Positions 36,526 through 50,094 of a stretch of DNA of 64,000 nt are shown piece after piece. Source of the stretch: Taeniopygia guttata (lineage: Eukaryota; Chordata; Aves; Passeriformes; Estrildidae). Location of the stretch: contig NC_133026.1 in NCBI RefSeq assembly GCF_048771995.1, forward strand, positions 118,563,501 to 118,627,500. Direction: 5' to 3'. Position 1 is the stretch's first letter. Each line of letters starts with the position of its first letter. Under the pieces are notes generated by a model, which saw nothing but the letters and a program-made list of their open reading frames with translations, did not search any database and was not told where the DNA came from. The translations under genes and the position numbers were made by a program.

Positions 36526-39500
36526 AAGACTTCACATGTACCTCTTCTCTGTCTCCTCCCTGCAGCTGCCATAATGGGAGATTATGAAATCACTGTAAAT
36601 GTGAGCAATTAACTATTGTAATAGCATTTGATAATGTAATGGTGCTGCATTTTTATTCCTTTTAGTCTCAACTAAGATTCCTTTTACAGTGGATTTAAGC
36701 TGACTTTTTGGTAGACCTATTGCAATCTTCCAGTACAGAGATTTAGAGTGGTGATTCTAATAATTGCATTGGGTTTCAGGCAGTGATTTTATTTTTAGTT
36801 AAATCTATCCATTTTTTCCTCCTAAATTTCAAAATTCCTGAGTAGTTAATCTAAAAAATCCCATCTTTTATTTCTATGTTTAGTCATTCACCATTATTAT
36901 CCCACATCCTTCAGTCTTTTGAGAGCACAGAAGTGCCAAGAGGTTCTTCTTAGTAAATCAACAGGTAAAAGATGTGCTTTGTGGCATAAAGATGAGTTAC
37001 TATTTATGTCTCTGTTCTGTAAGTCACTGTGGAAGTATTCAGATCAGCAATGCATGTTAATATACACTGTCTAAGAAGAATTTATTGCTTCACAAATGCC
37101 ACTACTTGCTATGATCTCTGAAATTTTTCACGTTTCATATTGTGCTGGTTTGAGACTGTGTCCTTAGGTCCAGACAACTGCTTGAATCATGTTCACACTG
37201 GAACATGGGGTATTTTGTTTAGGTTCACCAGGGGAGAGGCCAGCACTGTGGTTTAGAGAGGTCCTACTAGTGGAGACAGCTCAGTGAAATCAAGTTTCAT
37301 GTGCTTAAGATAAAATGAACTGCAATGACTTGCAATTGACAGCTTTTTAAGTCCTTTTAGTTTACGCTCTGATGGAATTCCTGTGAAGAATTGCTTTGTA
37401 TGTACACATCCAAAAAGCCAAAGTCACATCCCAAATGAATTAAGTTTAAATAACATGTGGTTTCTTCGTGTAATTTTGCATGAGAAATATTGCACCCATA
37501 AATCAGTGCTAGTCAGTTTTGGTCTTTTGCATATTTAACAAATTTCTATAAGTAATACATGACATTCAACTTGGGTATAAAACTATCTTCAGACAGCTGG
37601 GAATTCACAGCTAGAATAAGAATCTTATGCAAAAAAAATGTTGTTTAAATTAGAAAAATGGTGATTTATAAATGGCTTTGTAGCAGAGAGGTTATTACTG
37701 TTCTCTGGAGTTACAGCTGGTAACGTCAATGATAGATGTGGCAGTGGGGAAGGAATATGGTGATTGAAAAGTGGGCTCCGTTTTCTTTTTCACACCCAAG
37801 TGGCGCTTACAGCAGCAGATTCTCTTTTGTGCCATCATTTTCAGTGGGATTGAGCAAATGGTTACCTGCAAAACCTTGAAGTGGTACACACATAAATCTA
37901 GAAGAAGCCCTGACCATAATTTCAAGATCCAGATTGAATTTTCTGTACATAACATCATTAGGAAGAAAGCTTTGTGCTAGGTAATTGATTTTTTTAATGT
38001 CTTGAGAATTAATTTTCACCAGGAAAAATTATGGTAGCCTTTTTACAAATGAAGTAAACAACTATATTACACTGTGGGAGGTGGACCCTGACATACCTAT
38101 TCATCTTAAGACGATTCATTCTTATCAAACCACTTCAATTCTAGCCTAACTTTTTGGATGACAAAGTATTGCTCAAAGGTTGTGAGGAACTTATTTTATG
38201 TTACTTGCCAATATTTTATTATTATTGATCTAAAATAGAAATAAAGGTCAGTGAATTTAGAACAAGGATGAATTTGGCCTTTAAGCTGCATCTATAACAA
38301 TATGATTAGTAGCCTATTTTTCCCTTGTACCTTAAAACTCAGTATAGATTGATATATTGGCAGTTGTTTTTAATTTTCCTCATCCTATTCTTTTGACAAT
38401 GAGAAAAGGAACACATGGCTTATACATACTCTAGTAAATTTACAAGTGCCAGCAAATGCTCTATGGCATTGAAGAGCCTGGCATGGAGCATTCCACATCT
38501 ACACAATTACATTCTTTTCTGAACAATGACCACCTGCAAACTGCCTTTTTCTGTACTGTGATGGCTCCCAGACTCTGTCCAAAAACTGCCAGGAGAATTC
38601 AAGCTGGCCCAGACTGAACTCGCTGCAGAGACTATTCTTGCATTGGATGTGACATCACAGAAATGTTTGAAGGTGGTTTTGTTTTGTTGGTTTTTTTTTT
38701 TTTTTTGCTTGGTCTCTTGGTGTTTGAAAATTTCCTAAAGATAGCCACATTAAGCCAAAAGACACAGATGTTTCTTGGCAACATGCTTGATGTACAAAAA
38801 CACTTACAAAGAGGCATAGAGTCATAACTTCTGCCCTGTTCCTGTTCAGGTAAGAGACAATGCTGCAAATGAATGGATAGGTAATATTTTTATAATGTCA
38901 GTGAGCTGTTCTGTTTCTATTTAGGTTCTTAGTCATGGAGGCAGAGGATTTTCTACTTGTCTTAGCAAAATGAATGTTGTTTTTTCTCAGATAAAGTAAT
39001 TTCTAGAGAGTATACATCAATGCACAACACCAATTGGAGTTATCCAAATTCTCTTAGTTCAGATAATTTGGTAAATATTGACAAAAGAAAATATTCTGTC
39101 GCTGTGGTATTTGGTTGCATTGAGCTCCACTGTCACCCTTGGCACCACTGACGTGACTCCAACATGAAGACTTTACCATATCTAGGAATCTCTTCTCACA
39201 AGGAAAGATGATGCTGCCCAAAGATCCTTTCCACACCTGAAAACTGCTCTCACTGATGTTACTGTTGTGCCATTTCAGTAGTATATAATAATTTACTTAA
39301 AAGTCAAATACTTTCGTGGTTCAAGTCAGGATCCTTTATAAAATGCCTCATTGTGTTTAAAAAAATGTAGTGGTGAGAACTTTAAAAACTTTTCCAAATA
39401 GCTTGTTGAGTATTATTTTAAGTAAATGTAGTTTAACATCTAGCCATTTGACATTGTTGTTGTCAATGTGATAATATTTCTAGCTTAAATCTGTGCTATC

Positions 39501-42277
39501 TAGGCTACACTTTTCTCTGAGTTTTAAGACCAAGAATAAAGCAAGAGCAGACACACAGCTTGTGTGACTTCTGGAGAAGAGCCCCTAGCATTGGCATAGC
39601 TGTATGAATACTTGGGAGTTGCCCTAAGTTCAGGTGGCTCCAGGGTACAATGAAGAACCTGTCCAGACATACATTTATTGCAGCTGGATGGTTTTGCTTA
39701 TAGAGCTGGGATCCCAAAACATCCATCTGGAAAGCATACTGAAAGCTTAAGGAAGCATAAGCAGTGTTCCTGATGATTTTAGGAAAAACTGTCTAAGGAA
39801 ATTTGGTAAGACTCCAACTCACGTTTGCATTTCTTTAACCCCTTTGGCTTAAAATCCTACCTGGTTGACTAAGCCAGAAGGAAAATTAGCTGGGGTACAT
39901 TCAGACATTTCCCAGCTATTTCATCTGGGTCACTCAACCCCAGAGCAAGCCGATGAACTCATCATAAGATAAGAGTTAAATAACACTGTAAGTGCAGTTA
40001 GAAGTGAGGTGATATGACAGTGAGGCACTGTCAGCACCCTACATTGCAGGAAACTTTCAACTTGAAGTCACCTGTGGTGCCAGATGAGTAAGGCTACTTT
40101 TGGCATTGTATCCTTCCTGTTGATGTGACATAGCCAGCTGCATGAGGATTTTAATATGCTGGGACAGATTAGATCTGTCTTGATAGAGCATCCTGAAAAG
40201 GATGGACCCAAGTGGAGGGACTGGAAGGGTGCTCTGGGCTTCTTTTATCCTTGTGTCCCTGACTGACCTTTGCTGCGTGGCTGTTCCATTTAAACACAAA
40301 GGATATTTTGTCCTGGCAGTCCTGCAAGCCTTACCTGGGAGTAAAGAATCAACCCACTACATCTTGTGCTCTGTATTTTTATGAGTGATCATTCTTCAGC
40401 CTGCACTCTAATCACAGAGTTATCCTCAATAGGATTTATATAGATATCTCTTTTAAAAATGTGACCTTCAAGTAGAGTAACAATAAAAGACATATGAGAA
40501 GATGCTAAACATATTGCTTTATTTTAGCTGTGCTGGCTGTAGAATTAATGGAAATATTAAAAATGTTTTTCTCTCCTGTTAAAAACATAGAGATTTGAAT
40601 GCCTTAAGAACACAATCCTAATGGGAAAAGTGTTCTTTTCATATAACCTATTATTGGAGTAAGCATAATTTCAAACAAGCAAATTATCAGTTTTATTTTA
40701 TTTTTGGTAAAAACTCCATTCATACAAGATAATTGAAGGTATAATTTTAGATTTTTTATAGTTTTAGTACAATAAAATGTGGTAAAAGATAGGAAAAATA
40801 GTCTGATTATTCTGTTTACTGGAATAATATTACTTTAAATACAGGTAATGAAGATCTTTGTTTCACTGAAATCAGAGGGAAATCAGTGGGAAATCAGTGG
40901 GAAAATATCAATGGCTTTTAAACCAAGCTGTGGCTTAGTTTTTCTTCCTGCTCTGCTTGTTTTTCAAATTTCCTTTCTAGGATTTACATTTGAGAGGGCT
41001 CAATATTTTCCACTTGAGCATGTATACATACAAATTTATGCATGTGTGTGTGTGTGTTTGTATAGAAATGGACTTGAAGAGAGTTATCTCTTTGCTTTTT
41101 TGGAGAGAGCCATTACAATGGCAGCATTTGTCAGGGTATACCACAATTACCTCTGATTTCAGCAACTGGAGACAGATGAGCATTTTAACTCCTGGTAAAC
41201 AAATACTGAGTTGACAGAACGCCTTCCAGGTCAGAAACCATGCTACATTGCTAAATAATCTAAAAACCCACCTGTGCCATTCAGGAAAAAGAGCTGGGGT
41301 GTGAAAGGGTGAGGTTTTTGGTAGCATCACACTGGTTTGTCTCCACCCCCACCGAGTTGATAGGAGCACTGCCCATCTTCAGAAGAAGCTTCAGAAGAGC
41401 AGGGCTCAGCGCTACTGCCCACAGGAGTCACATCACACCATTTGCTCTTTCTGCTTATTCCAAAAAGAGAAAATGTCTTGACCTATGCCTAACTTTGTTG
41501 TGCTTAATTTGCCAGCTGGTGAGTGTCACATGTTTAATTTGGGCAATGTAAATAACAATCTCTTCAGTAGCTGAGATTTTCACTGACAACACAGTCGCTG
41601 AGCTTAGACAGCTGATTGCTGCTGCTGTAGAGCTAAGTCCTTAAATATTATCAAACTAATACCCTTGTATGGTCACACTGGATACAGATTAGTGAAAGCA
41701 ATAATCCTATTTAATTTAACACAGTCCCAGGGATTTTCCTCTACAAAGAACTTGGTCACATGCATACTGCATAATTTGCATAGTTCTTAAATATATGGAC
41801 CCTCTCTAGGAGCAGGGCTGTCTGCCAATTTAATGGCAGTTATTAAATCCCATTGTACTTTGTACCACAATCCAGATGCAGGTATATGCTAGAAAAAGCT
41901 CATGGTTAGTTAGAATTTGTTGTGGCTCTGAGCTATGCTACAGCTGGTTCTCTCAGGTCATCTCTTTCAGCCTCAGAGGAGGGTGTTAACCCTCAGCAAA
42001 TGTAATATGACAAAGGACTGTAATTAATTTTAACCACAGTGCAGTCCAGCCAAGATCCAGCTGTCCAAGGACTCAGACATATAAAAACTGACTGTGCTTG
42101 AACTGTCACAGATTCTGGGGTTTGTGTTTAAGCAACTCATATCTCAGTCATAGGAAAGGTCTGATTTTTATGTGCTGAGCACAGTTAAGTTCATTTGCCT
42201 TCAACAACATGTGATATCTTTGACACTACAGCAGATTAGACTTGGAGAATTGCGGCTACCCCTTTTTGTTTCTGGGA
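36526..42277. other. Non-coding, no gene seen
   Basis: Nearly 6 kb of AT-rich sequence. Simple features only: poly(T) at 38691-38706, an 11-bp tandem repeat at about 40868-40905 (ggaaatcagtg three times) and a (TG)8 at 41042-41057. A segment starting 'tgtgctggtttgagactgtg' near 37141 resembles the start of some avian endogenous-retrovirus LTRs, but I could not find a matching end. Frames of 102 and 130 codons at 40848-41369 lie on opposite strands across the TG tract and have no motif. Confidence 0.5.
40868..40905. repeat. Short tandem repeat, about 11 bp x 3
   Basis: The word ggaaatcagtg recurs three times in direct succession with one variant copy (gaaatcagag). Confidence 0.85.
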
Positions 42278-42306
42278 TTTTTTTTTTTTTCTTTTTTTTT
42301 TTTTTT
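42278..42306. repeat. Poly(T) tract with one C
   Basis: 28 T residues interrupted once by C at 42291. Confidence 0.95.
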
Positions 42307-42936
42307 GGTTGTCTTCTTTTTTCTCCCCCCACGCAGAACTGTTGACTGAATGGAAAAAGGAGACACTGTCCCCTGTCAAGGTCTCCCAGCTAACATCATT
42401 GCTTATCACAGGCCAGCTGCAGATTGCTAGGACCGTGTCCTAGCTTGGCAGTCACAGACACACTGCAGACCTCACAGGGCACAGATGGTACAGCTCTGTT
42501 GGGTGACCCTGGGCAGAGGTATGAGAGTCTAGAGGAAAGGAGATGTGCTGAAAGCTGTAAGCTATGTGGTCAGCTCTGTGTTCAAACAAGTATTGAATCC
42601 CAGCAGGCTAAAACCACAGGATGCTCTGCCACCTAGTCAGGAGCTTCCTTTCCAAGCACAGCATCAGTCCAGCTAATCTTGCAATGCTCTTAGTTCAATT
42701 TTTTTTTTTTCCTGTTACACAATGTTTGCAGCCTTTTATAGGCTTTAGGTATTTATTGCAGGGAAATGATGGTGAAATTTTGATCAACAGATTTCAGGGT
42801 AGTCAAGCAGCTCTAGACACAGGGAGCAATCTTCCACCTTTATTTTCCTGGCAATTGTCAAGCATGTTGGGAGAAATATGTGGCCTGGCTGATTTCCATG
42901 TAAGAAAGTGTCCCTGCTCTCTTTAAGTGGGGTTGG
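42307..42936. other. Non-coding, no gene seen
   Basis: Moderately GC-richer than the surroundings, with a second T run (about 42699-42710). No exon can be supported. Confidence 0.45.
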
Positions 42937-42946
42937 TATATAAAAG
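42937..42946 (+). promoter_or_regulatory. TATA box candidate
   Basis: TATATAAAAG matches the vertebrate TATA consensus. A CA dinucleotide in a pyrimidine context (ttcttCAccc, A at 42971) lies 34 bases downstream, where a start site would be expected. An ATG in a fair Kozak context (gcaccATGc, A at -3) follows at 42986. The combination is more promoter-like than the isolated TATA words elsewhere in the window, but there is no CpG enrichment and no transcript evidence. Confidence 0.35.
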
Positions 42947-42985
42947 CAGCTCAGGCACAGAAACTTCTTCACCCGCTCTAGCACC

Positions 42986-43117
42986 ATGCTGGAGGTAGCT
43001 GCTTTCCCCTCCGGGAAGCAGAGAGAGTGGTTTGAGCTGATTAGGTTTCCAGATTATTTTCAACAACTTAGGCACCAGCTGAATGGCTGTTGGCTTAAAG
43101 AACAGAGTAATTATTAA
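42986..43117 (+). CDS. Small hypothetical frame behind a TATA box
   Basis: 43 codons plus stop, beginning MLEVAAFPSGKQREWFE. No signal peptide, transmembrane segment or known motif is visible, and I do not recognise it. Its interest is purely positional: it is the first ATG behind a well-placed TATA box. It could equally be the first coding exon of a tissue-restricted transcript or the start of a non-coding RNA. Internal GT words (gag|gtagct near 42995, tag|gtttcc near 43045) are only weak donors. It may be chance. Confidence 0.2.
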   Translation: MLEVAAFPSGKQREWFELIRFPDYFQQLRHQLNGCWLKEQSNY

Positions 43118-46020
43118 TATTATTACTACTATTAGCATTAGTAATAAAGTAATGCTTCTTCCAAAAGTGCCTAAGGAGCAAGCTGAGCTTAAACTTCACC
43201 TTGCTAGGTGCCCCACAGTTTTGGGCTGTCATTCAAGAACACAATAAATCCTGCTTCAGGGTTCCCACTACTGGATCAAAAGCACCAGAGCCACAGGAGC
43301 CAACATGCTGATGCTTTATGAAATAATGCCTTCCCCAGCCATCCACTGTGGTACCAAACCAACTGCAGCCTGTTTCCTCAGCACTGGCAGAGTCAGCATA
43401 AACCCCAGATCAGGTTCTCCCAAAGCTCAGTCGTGTGACCTCCTCTGGGTCAAAACCTCACTGAACACAGATCTACTGCTAGCTTTCATGGAAACATGGT
43501 CTCAGAAGACACAGTGATTTTCTCGTTAAGAGCTTGCCAACTACACAGACAAGAGATGTGTCAGAGTGGAGGTTTAACGGCAAAGTGAAGGGAACAGAAA
43601 GATGGCATTTGGAGGGGCAGTGAGGGAATGAAAGATTGCGATGAGAATATACCAATGGAAAGGTGAGGGAGGGTGGGACACAGAAATAAGTAAACAGATG
43701 GATGGAGAAGCTGTTAAAATACCTAGCTGAGAAAGAAGAGACAGAAGAAAGAGACAATACAAAGGGAACTGGAAAGCCTGGGCATTACTCTGGGAAGTTG
43801 CTGTGCTGTGCATTTCCCTAGCTGGGTTTACCCCAATATCTTCCTGGGAGAAAAACTCAGAAGGCATTTGTCTAGCTCACAGGAAGCAGAAATGCCTCAC
43901 TGAGACTCAGAAACCAACCTCTACCACATGCAGAGCTATAGTTCCTCCTTTTACCTACTCTTCTTGCTGGTGTTTGCTGTTCTTACAAACATTTCTTTAG
44001 TCTGGTGGAGATGAACAGGGGATAAAGGACAGCGGCTGCCTCCAGAGTTTGTTCATCACAAAAGGATAAGCTACTCTGTCTTCTAAAACTGACACCTTAT
44101 CAGAAAAGCAGAACCTGATGGCATTTAGCTCTTGTTACAAATATTTACATGTATAGTTGAGATTTGTCAGTTTTACTGCTCTCAGTCATGCATAGCAGAG
44201 TTTGCCTTATTTGCAGTATGTTTTCACATGTTGTACATCTTTAATCAGGCTGGAGTGTGGACTGGTTTCATTTTTTTCCATTGATGGCTCCTGCGTGTAG
44301 ACTAGAAGAATTGTTATTGCTTTGGCTTTTCTAATGTCACATCCTGAAGAAATTATAGGGAGTAACAATTAATTTTATGCCTTCTAGCTCCTTCAATTTG
44401 CTTATAAATTTGGATTAGTGACATATGTATTGGCTGCTGCATCAAGATCCAATATTAGACTTCTTTTTTTTCATAATTTCATTTGAAAAGTAGAAGACAG
44501 CAATATGTATGCATCTCTAAGATGAAAACTATTATCATAAGTAAACTGATCCTAAAATTGTATGGTATTATTATCTGATATTGAGATTAGTAGGCACCAT
44601 GATACAGTTCTATCATCTGCAATACTCATATTTCCTCTGTTCTGGATTTCCCCTCCCCTACCTTCTGTCCCCATCTTCTGCCCCTGAATGGGGACTGTGC
44701 TGCCCCACAGCTGAAGGAAACTAGAGCTTCTATGAATGTGTAGGTTGCATAGGCAATGTTTGAGCACCACAGTGCCACCTTGTTTTCTTTAAAGGTCCTG
44801 TGATATTATTGGGAATATCTGTGTTGGAAAAGATTAAAATACTGTAGTCTGTATCTTCTAGAGACCAGATTTTCCTGCATACTTTTTCTTATTCTGCTGA
44901 TCTGCTGATTTTTTTATAACTTCTAATGAGTTATGAGGCCTGCTATCCCTGTTTCCAAGAAACAAACAAACAGACAAACAAACAAAAAACTAGTGGTAGC
45001 TTACCTGGCATCTTTTAGTCTCTAAAATGTGTATAACCACAAAATACTGAGGTGATACACATTGCCCAAGGAGAACGTGACTCCTGAATTATCCTGGCAA
45101 GCAAAGTGAGTAATTGGCTTGTGAAGAGAAGGGAAGAAGAGAGAGAGGGGATCTGGCAAAAAATCCACTGTATGTCTACCACAGTTGAAATATCTTTGAT
45201 TTATTAAAAAGAAGGAGATGGTAGCAATCTAATTTAGAAAAGCTTTTTGTAAGATTGTGTAATTGTAAAAATCTGAAGTAAGTAAAGCCAAAGAAAAATG
45301 CTTTAATAAGTAAATAATAAGTAATTTATGACGCTTGTTAAAAAACATGCAGAATATTACACTGCAAATAGTATCTTCTAAATCTGTGAACTAGCAACAA
45401 GATCACTGGTCATAGTCTTTGTTTCCTCTCTGCTTTTGAAAATGCCTCAGTATATAATAATTTCTTTATATTAAAGAAGTGTCTGATTTACTGGAAACAG
45501 TAATGAAATATTAGTTGCTATTAATGTCAGCTGAATGTTCCACAATTTTATTATTTCTGCACACTGAAGTAAACTGTGAAATTCTATTCCTTGAAATATA
45601 TACAGATTATTTTTTATTATTATCCAAATTTATTTTACAATCTTTATTCTATTGGCAATGCAACTATACTGCAAAAGTTTGAAAACAAAAGGGATGGGCA
45701 CGTTAAGAATAAACTCAGAAAAAACTGTGGTGATCAGTTGATCTGTCATTGTGAGATATGTATCTATATATACACATATGTATTCCTGTCTTGAAGTTTT
45801 ATGTGACTCTATGGAAATTCTTAACCCTTACTCCTTCCAGTTTTTGAGGAACTTGTTTTATGTGGTGGCCCTTTACCCTCCCTGAGTTCTGGTGCGAGTT
45901 TTCAGAGAAGTGGACCAGAATTTGCAGTTCTGTGGGCTTCCTCTTTTCACCTCCCTCCTTCCCACAGTGACTTTCCCATTTTTCTCCTAGAAAGCCTATT
46001 TTATTAAATAAATCAAGCTT
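43118..46020. other. Non-coding, no gene seen
   Basis: No exon or transposon is recognised. (AAAC)n lies at about 44959-44990 and a GA-rich tract at 45123-45150. The overlapping minus-strand frames at 43479-43867 lie in a purine-rich plus strand, which explains their Ser/Pro/Leu-rich composition. Confidence 0.5.
44959..44990. repeat. (AAAC)n microsatellite
   Basis: Seven AAAC-type units with one variant (agac). Confidence 0.9.
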
Positions 46021-46024
46021 AGAT

Positions 46025-46200
46025 TCAAAAGCGTATCGAACGTGCTCACGGAGCCGAGAGGGCTAATAAAGGAGCCCGTGGGGGTGCGGGGCAGCACTGG
46101 AGCTCTCTGAGAGGAGCACAGGATCAGCTCCACATCCCGCTCTGCTGAGTGCACCTCTGCACCACTACTGCTGGGGGAGAGCGTGGGGGGAGGAAGGCAA
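46025..46200. promoter_or_regulatory. Small CpG cluster, possible regulatory element
   Basis: About ten CpGs in 175 bases (for example gcgtatcgaacgtgctcacg from 46031, ggtgcgggg near 46084, atcccgctc near 46134) in an otherwise strongly CpG-depleted neighbourhood. It is too small for a standard CpG island. It could be a minor promoter, an exon or a conserved element. No in-frame long coding stretch crosses it. Confidence 0.3.
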
Positions 46201-46342
46201 AAGGCTCCCTTCAGCCTCTTCAGCTTGTGCTACAGAGCCTGAGAAAACATCTGGTCTTTAAAGATTCGAAAGGAAAAACTTTTACATAAGAATACAAATT
46301 GGGAAACATATTTCTTCACAAGCCCTTGAAAATGAGTGTCAC

Positions 46343-46378
46343 CCACCACATATATTATATCCACCACATATATTATGT
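46343..46378. repeat. 18-bp tandem duplication
   Basis: The unit ccaccacatatattatat occurs at 46343-46360 and again, with one mismatch, at 46361-46378. Confidence 0.9.
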
Positions 46379-49300
46379 CCCTGAACTGAGCTAAATTGAA
46401 GCCAGACATACATTTCTCTTTGATGACTCCATCAAGGTATGTTTTAACTCCTCTCCCCAGTTCTTCAGTCTCTCAAAAGATACATGTGTAGATAAGGGAA
46501 CAGCCTCAAATCCATGCACAGGAACAGCAGCCAAACAAATGGATTTCAAAAGAAAAATCCAGCTTTGTAGATCTCTCTTCCTGCAAACAATTTCCTTTTC
46601 CAGTTATATGTTTCAGTTCCTAAAAAAAACTTCCCTGGAAGAGGCAGAGGAGACAGGGAAATAAGAGTTCAAGTAATCCTACGTATTTTGAAACCGGAGA
46701 AATCTGACTCAAAATTTTCAGCCATCCCTCAGGTAAACACATACAAAGATGCTTTAATTTTCATGTTTGTGTGCCCTAGTTAGTAACTCAGATATTTTTG
46801 GCATCTACACATAATTATCAAGAATAAGTTATATTCAACAGGCTTGCTCTGCAGGGAGTTTGAGTAGGGTGCAATTGTTTGATAGCATGGTTGGTGTTAA
46901 TAATATTACTGCAACTTGAAAAGTGCATCTTATTTTCTATTACCTCTTACTGAGTGTCAAAACCAGTCTACAAGCTTATATATATTTAGCAGGCACTGTC
47001 AGGTCTAAGAACCAAATTTTGTTGTGAACTGTATTTTGAAATGCTGGACCTAGTGAAAATAAACCCGACATCCTTATTTGAGGTGAAACTTAAACTTTGC
47101 TTTCACTACTGCTTCCAAAGGCTTCATCTTTTTCTTTTTTTTTGGTTTTTTGGGGTTTTTTTTGGTTTGGTTTTTTTTTTTTTTTGGAGAGAGATAAATG
47201 GCCATAATGGCCCCTTATAAAATCAGGAAGACAGGATGAATCAGGACAAAATGCACTTCCTCACCAATTCCCATCTCCATAGAAACTCCTCAACTCTGCT
47301 ATGCCTTCTGCCTATACAGATTAGGCAACCCTGTCTTCCAATAACAGACAGTGAATTCTGACGCCTGCATTGTCTCACAGAGGGGTATCTTGAACAGCAG
47401 AAACTAAGTATAAAAAGAGAACTTTGCCAAGAATTTAGTGTTGCACTTCCCAGCTTTCAAATTCTTCCTGTTGCTTTTAAGGTTCATAAGAAAATTTCTC
47501 ATGAGAAACATCAGTATTTGCTGCCAGGGTACCCACAAGTCTGATAACACTTTTCTCAAACTATCTTTGCTTCAAAGGATGTGGTGTCATTAACAGACTA
47601 GTCCACACTACCCAGTATTGCAATTCATATCACTTATGGGGAAGACAGGCAATCATCAGAATCAGACTGTGGGGTGCTAATTTAAACATAAAGCTTTATT
47701 TTCAAATTCATTGAATAGTTTATGCATGAATAGATGTGCTTTTCCAGCGGTTCAGATAAGCAGATAAAGAGAATGGTTTTTTAATGAAGTGAAATATATG
47801 AGAAAATGTATTCATTGATTATTAGGAAAAGAAGAAGTTATTAAACCTCAGTAGATAAACATCAGCTCGCAAAGTTTCTTTGTTAATAAGAATAAATTGA
47901 TAGATTTATAGACTTTAAATTTGGTGAGATCATTTGATTGTCTCATCAGACCTGTAAATCAAAGACACTAAATCTCAACAGTATTACCTCTGAGCTGAAT
48001 AGAGCTAGACAAAACATGTTGGTAAAGCAGTACATGAAACAAAAGATGCAATTCAGCTTCACAGAAGCCTTATAGCTTTGGGTCAAATCTACCTTCATTA
48101 AGTTGTAAAAATAGAGAAAACTTCTAAAATTGAAGTGCTGCTTTCCACAGTTTTTCAGCTTTGACTTAGCATACCTATTGTGTGTTGATTTACCTATGAA
48201 AATGGCATTTCTCTTTTCCTTGTTCTAGACTTAGTCCATAACACACACATACACACACAGAGGAAACTCATATCCCTCTGAAAAACATGAGGATTTCAAA
48301 CAACAAAAGTTTCAAAATTTCTGTTGTCTCAAAGGCTGATCACTCCTTGTGTGAAAAGTGCATAATTTCTTATATAAATATGTCCAGCTTTAGCATTTAA
48401 CCTTTATGATATCTTCTTGACTGCTGAAGGACCCTCTATTTTCTTCTTATAACTCTACTGTATTCAAGTGTCTCTCAGTTTTATTTTTAATGGACTAAAT
48501 CTGTTGAAGCATTTAAGTCTCTCCCAGTAGGGTATTTTCTATGGCTTTTGAATTAGTCTGTGACTCTGCTTTTAAAAGTGCAATTTTTTCCCAATATATC
48601 TTCCTTTCTAATGAATTCATCTTTGCTAGAGAGAAAAATGAAGATGTCACCCATTTTCTCTACATTTATACATCCATGGATTATATTAGCCCTTTTGTCA
48701 CAACCTTGTAGTGAACACTTACGCTTTACTGCTTACCTACTTTGACACTAAATTATTTCAGAAAGATTGCTTTTCAAGATACTTTTCTAACTTGATTTCA
48801 GAATGCCATTTTAACAAATGTCCTGGCTTTATATGTCTGCAGTAGCCAAAACTTACAGCAATATTGTCTTTTGAAAGGATTGTGTTATCCAACAGTTGAC
48901 ACTGCTATTATGTACATGTGTTCTGTCTTCATTAATATATGATAATGTTGGTGTTATGTGCAGATTTGTATTTGCAAGTTATTAATTGAAACAGTAATTG
49001 GATTTAAGTTTCATGCTAACATGACCAGAAATATGCTCATTCAGTGCATATTTTTTATAAATAAATTTTGGGAACAAGGAAGTTACATATTTTGATTTCT
49101 TTACCCATGTGTATTTAATCCCAATACAACTGCTCCTCATCTACATCCTGGTCCCCAACAATTCTTGTGCCTCCATGAGATGTGTTCCCTAGCCCATGCT
49201 CTCTGATCCATTGCTCATGTTATCCTCAGGTTCTTGTCTTAGTCACAAGCTCTTCATTACATTTTCAACAAAAATTCTCTTACTTCTTTTCTCTTAATGG

Positions 49301-50090
49301 TTATCTTTTTTTCTCTTGATGGAGATGCCTTTCTTTGCCTATCATTTACATGGTTGAAAGTACAATGTAGAAATAATATTTCTGGGATGAAAGATGAAAA
49401 GTTGTGCACTGATCTCATGCTTCACCTATGAAGATTTTCCCCTCAGACCAGAGCACCAGTGCTTGGGCAATTTACACTGTATTGATTCCAAGGAGGAAAA
49501 ATTACTGTCTGACAGCTACACCACATCCTTTATTAGCATCCAAAGTAGAGCTGGGATTTAGCTAATGAAGCTTAACTATCTCCTTTTGCAGCTGCTGGAA
49601 GAAGTAGTCACTTTGGAGGTGCAATTAATATCAGGGTTATGTCCTCTTGTCACACTTAAACACCTGAAGCACATTGTCCTTGGTGAATCTGGGCCCGTGC
49701 CTGAACACCACATGGGCAGAATTGTAATGATTTCTCTGTCTTTGCTTTGTCATTGTTTAAAGTTATTAAAAATATGGAAAGAGAGGGGACTTTAGGGTTT
49801 AGAATAAATTAACTGTTATTTTTGCCTTTGTGTAAAGGATTTTCTGCACTTTCAGAAAAAGCTAATTATCTATGGTATAACCTGTATTAGTCAAAGATAT
49901 CATTAAACTGGCCCTTGCTATATTCAGTATATCCAAGTCAAAAGGCATTTCTAGTTGTTTCCAGCAGCAGCCATAGAACCCTGCTCTGTGCTTACACATT
50001 TGATAAGAGTTTCTTTCTGAGTGATCATATAGCATAGGACAATGTGACAAAATTTCTTTCTATGTTGTTTATGAACAGTACATGATAGAA
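46379..50090. other. Non-coding, no gene seen
   Basis: AT-rich with simple repeats only: the T/G-rich tract at 47128-47185 and (CA)n at 48241-48259. A 76-codon plus-strand frame at 49565-49795 is preceded by an acceptor-like 'ctatctccttttgcag' (about 49578-49593), but I find no convincing donor and no family similarity. Confidence 0.5.
47128..47185. repeat. T/G-rich low-complexity tract
   Basis: Long T runs separated by GG or GGGG (for example ggttttttggggtttttttt). Confidence 0.9.
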
Positions 50091-50094
50091 AGTA

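Noticed and set aside
37141..37330. Possible endogenous-retrovirus solo LTR starting tgtgctggtttgagactg
   Set aside because: Only the first bases resemble LTR starts I know from birds. No matching CA end, no target-site duplication and no polyadenylation/TATA layout could be found.
43425..43470. Weak MIR-like core (gtgtgacctcctctgggtca)
   Set aside because: The match is too short and diverged, with no flanking MIR segments recognised.
49565..49795. Possible internal exon after ctatctccttttgcag
   Set aside because: The acceptor is plausible but no good donor follows, and the 76-codon frame has no family similarity.
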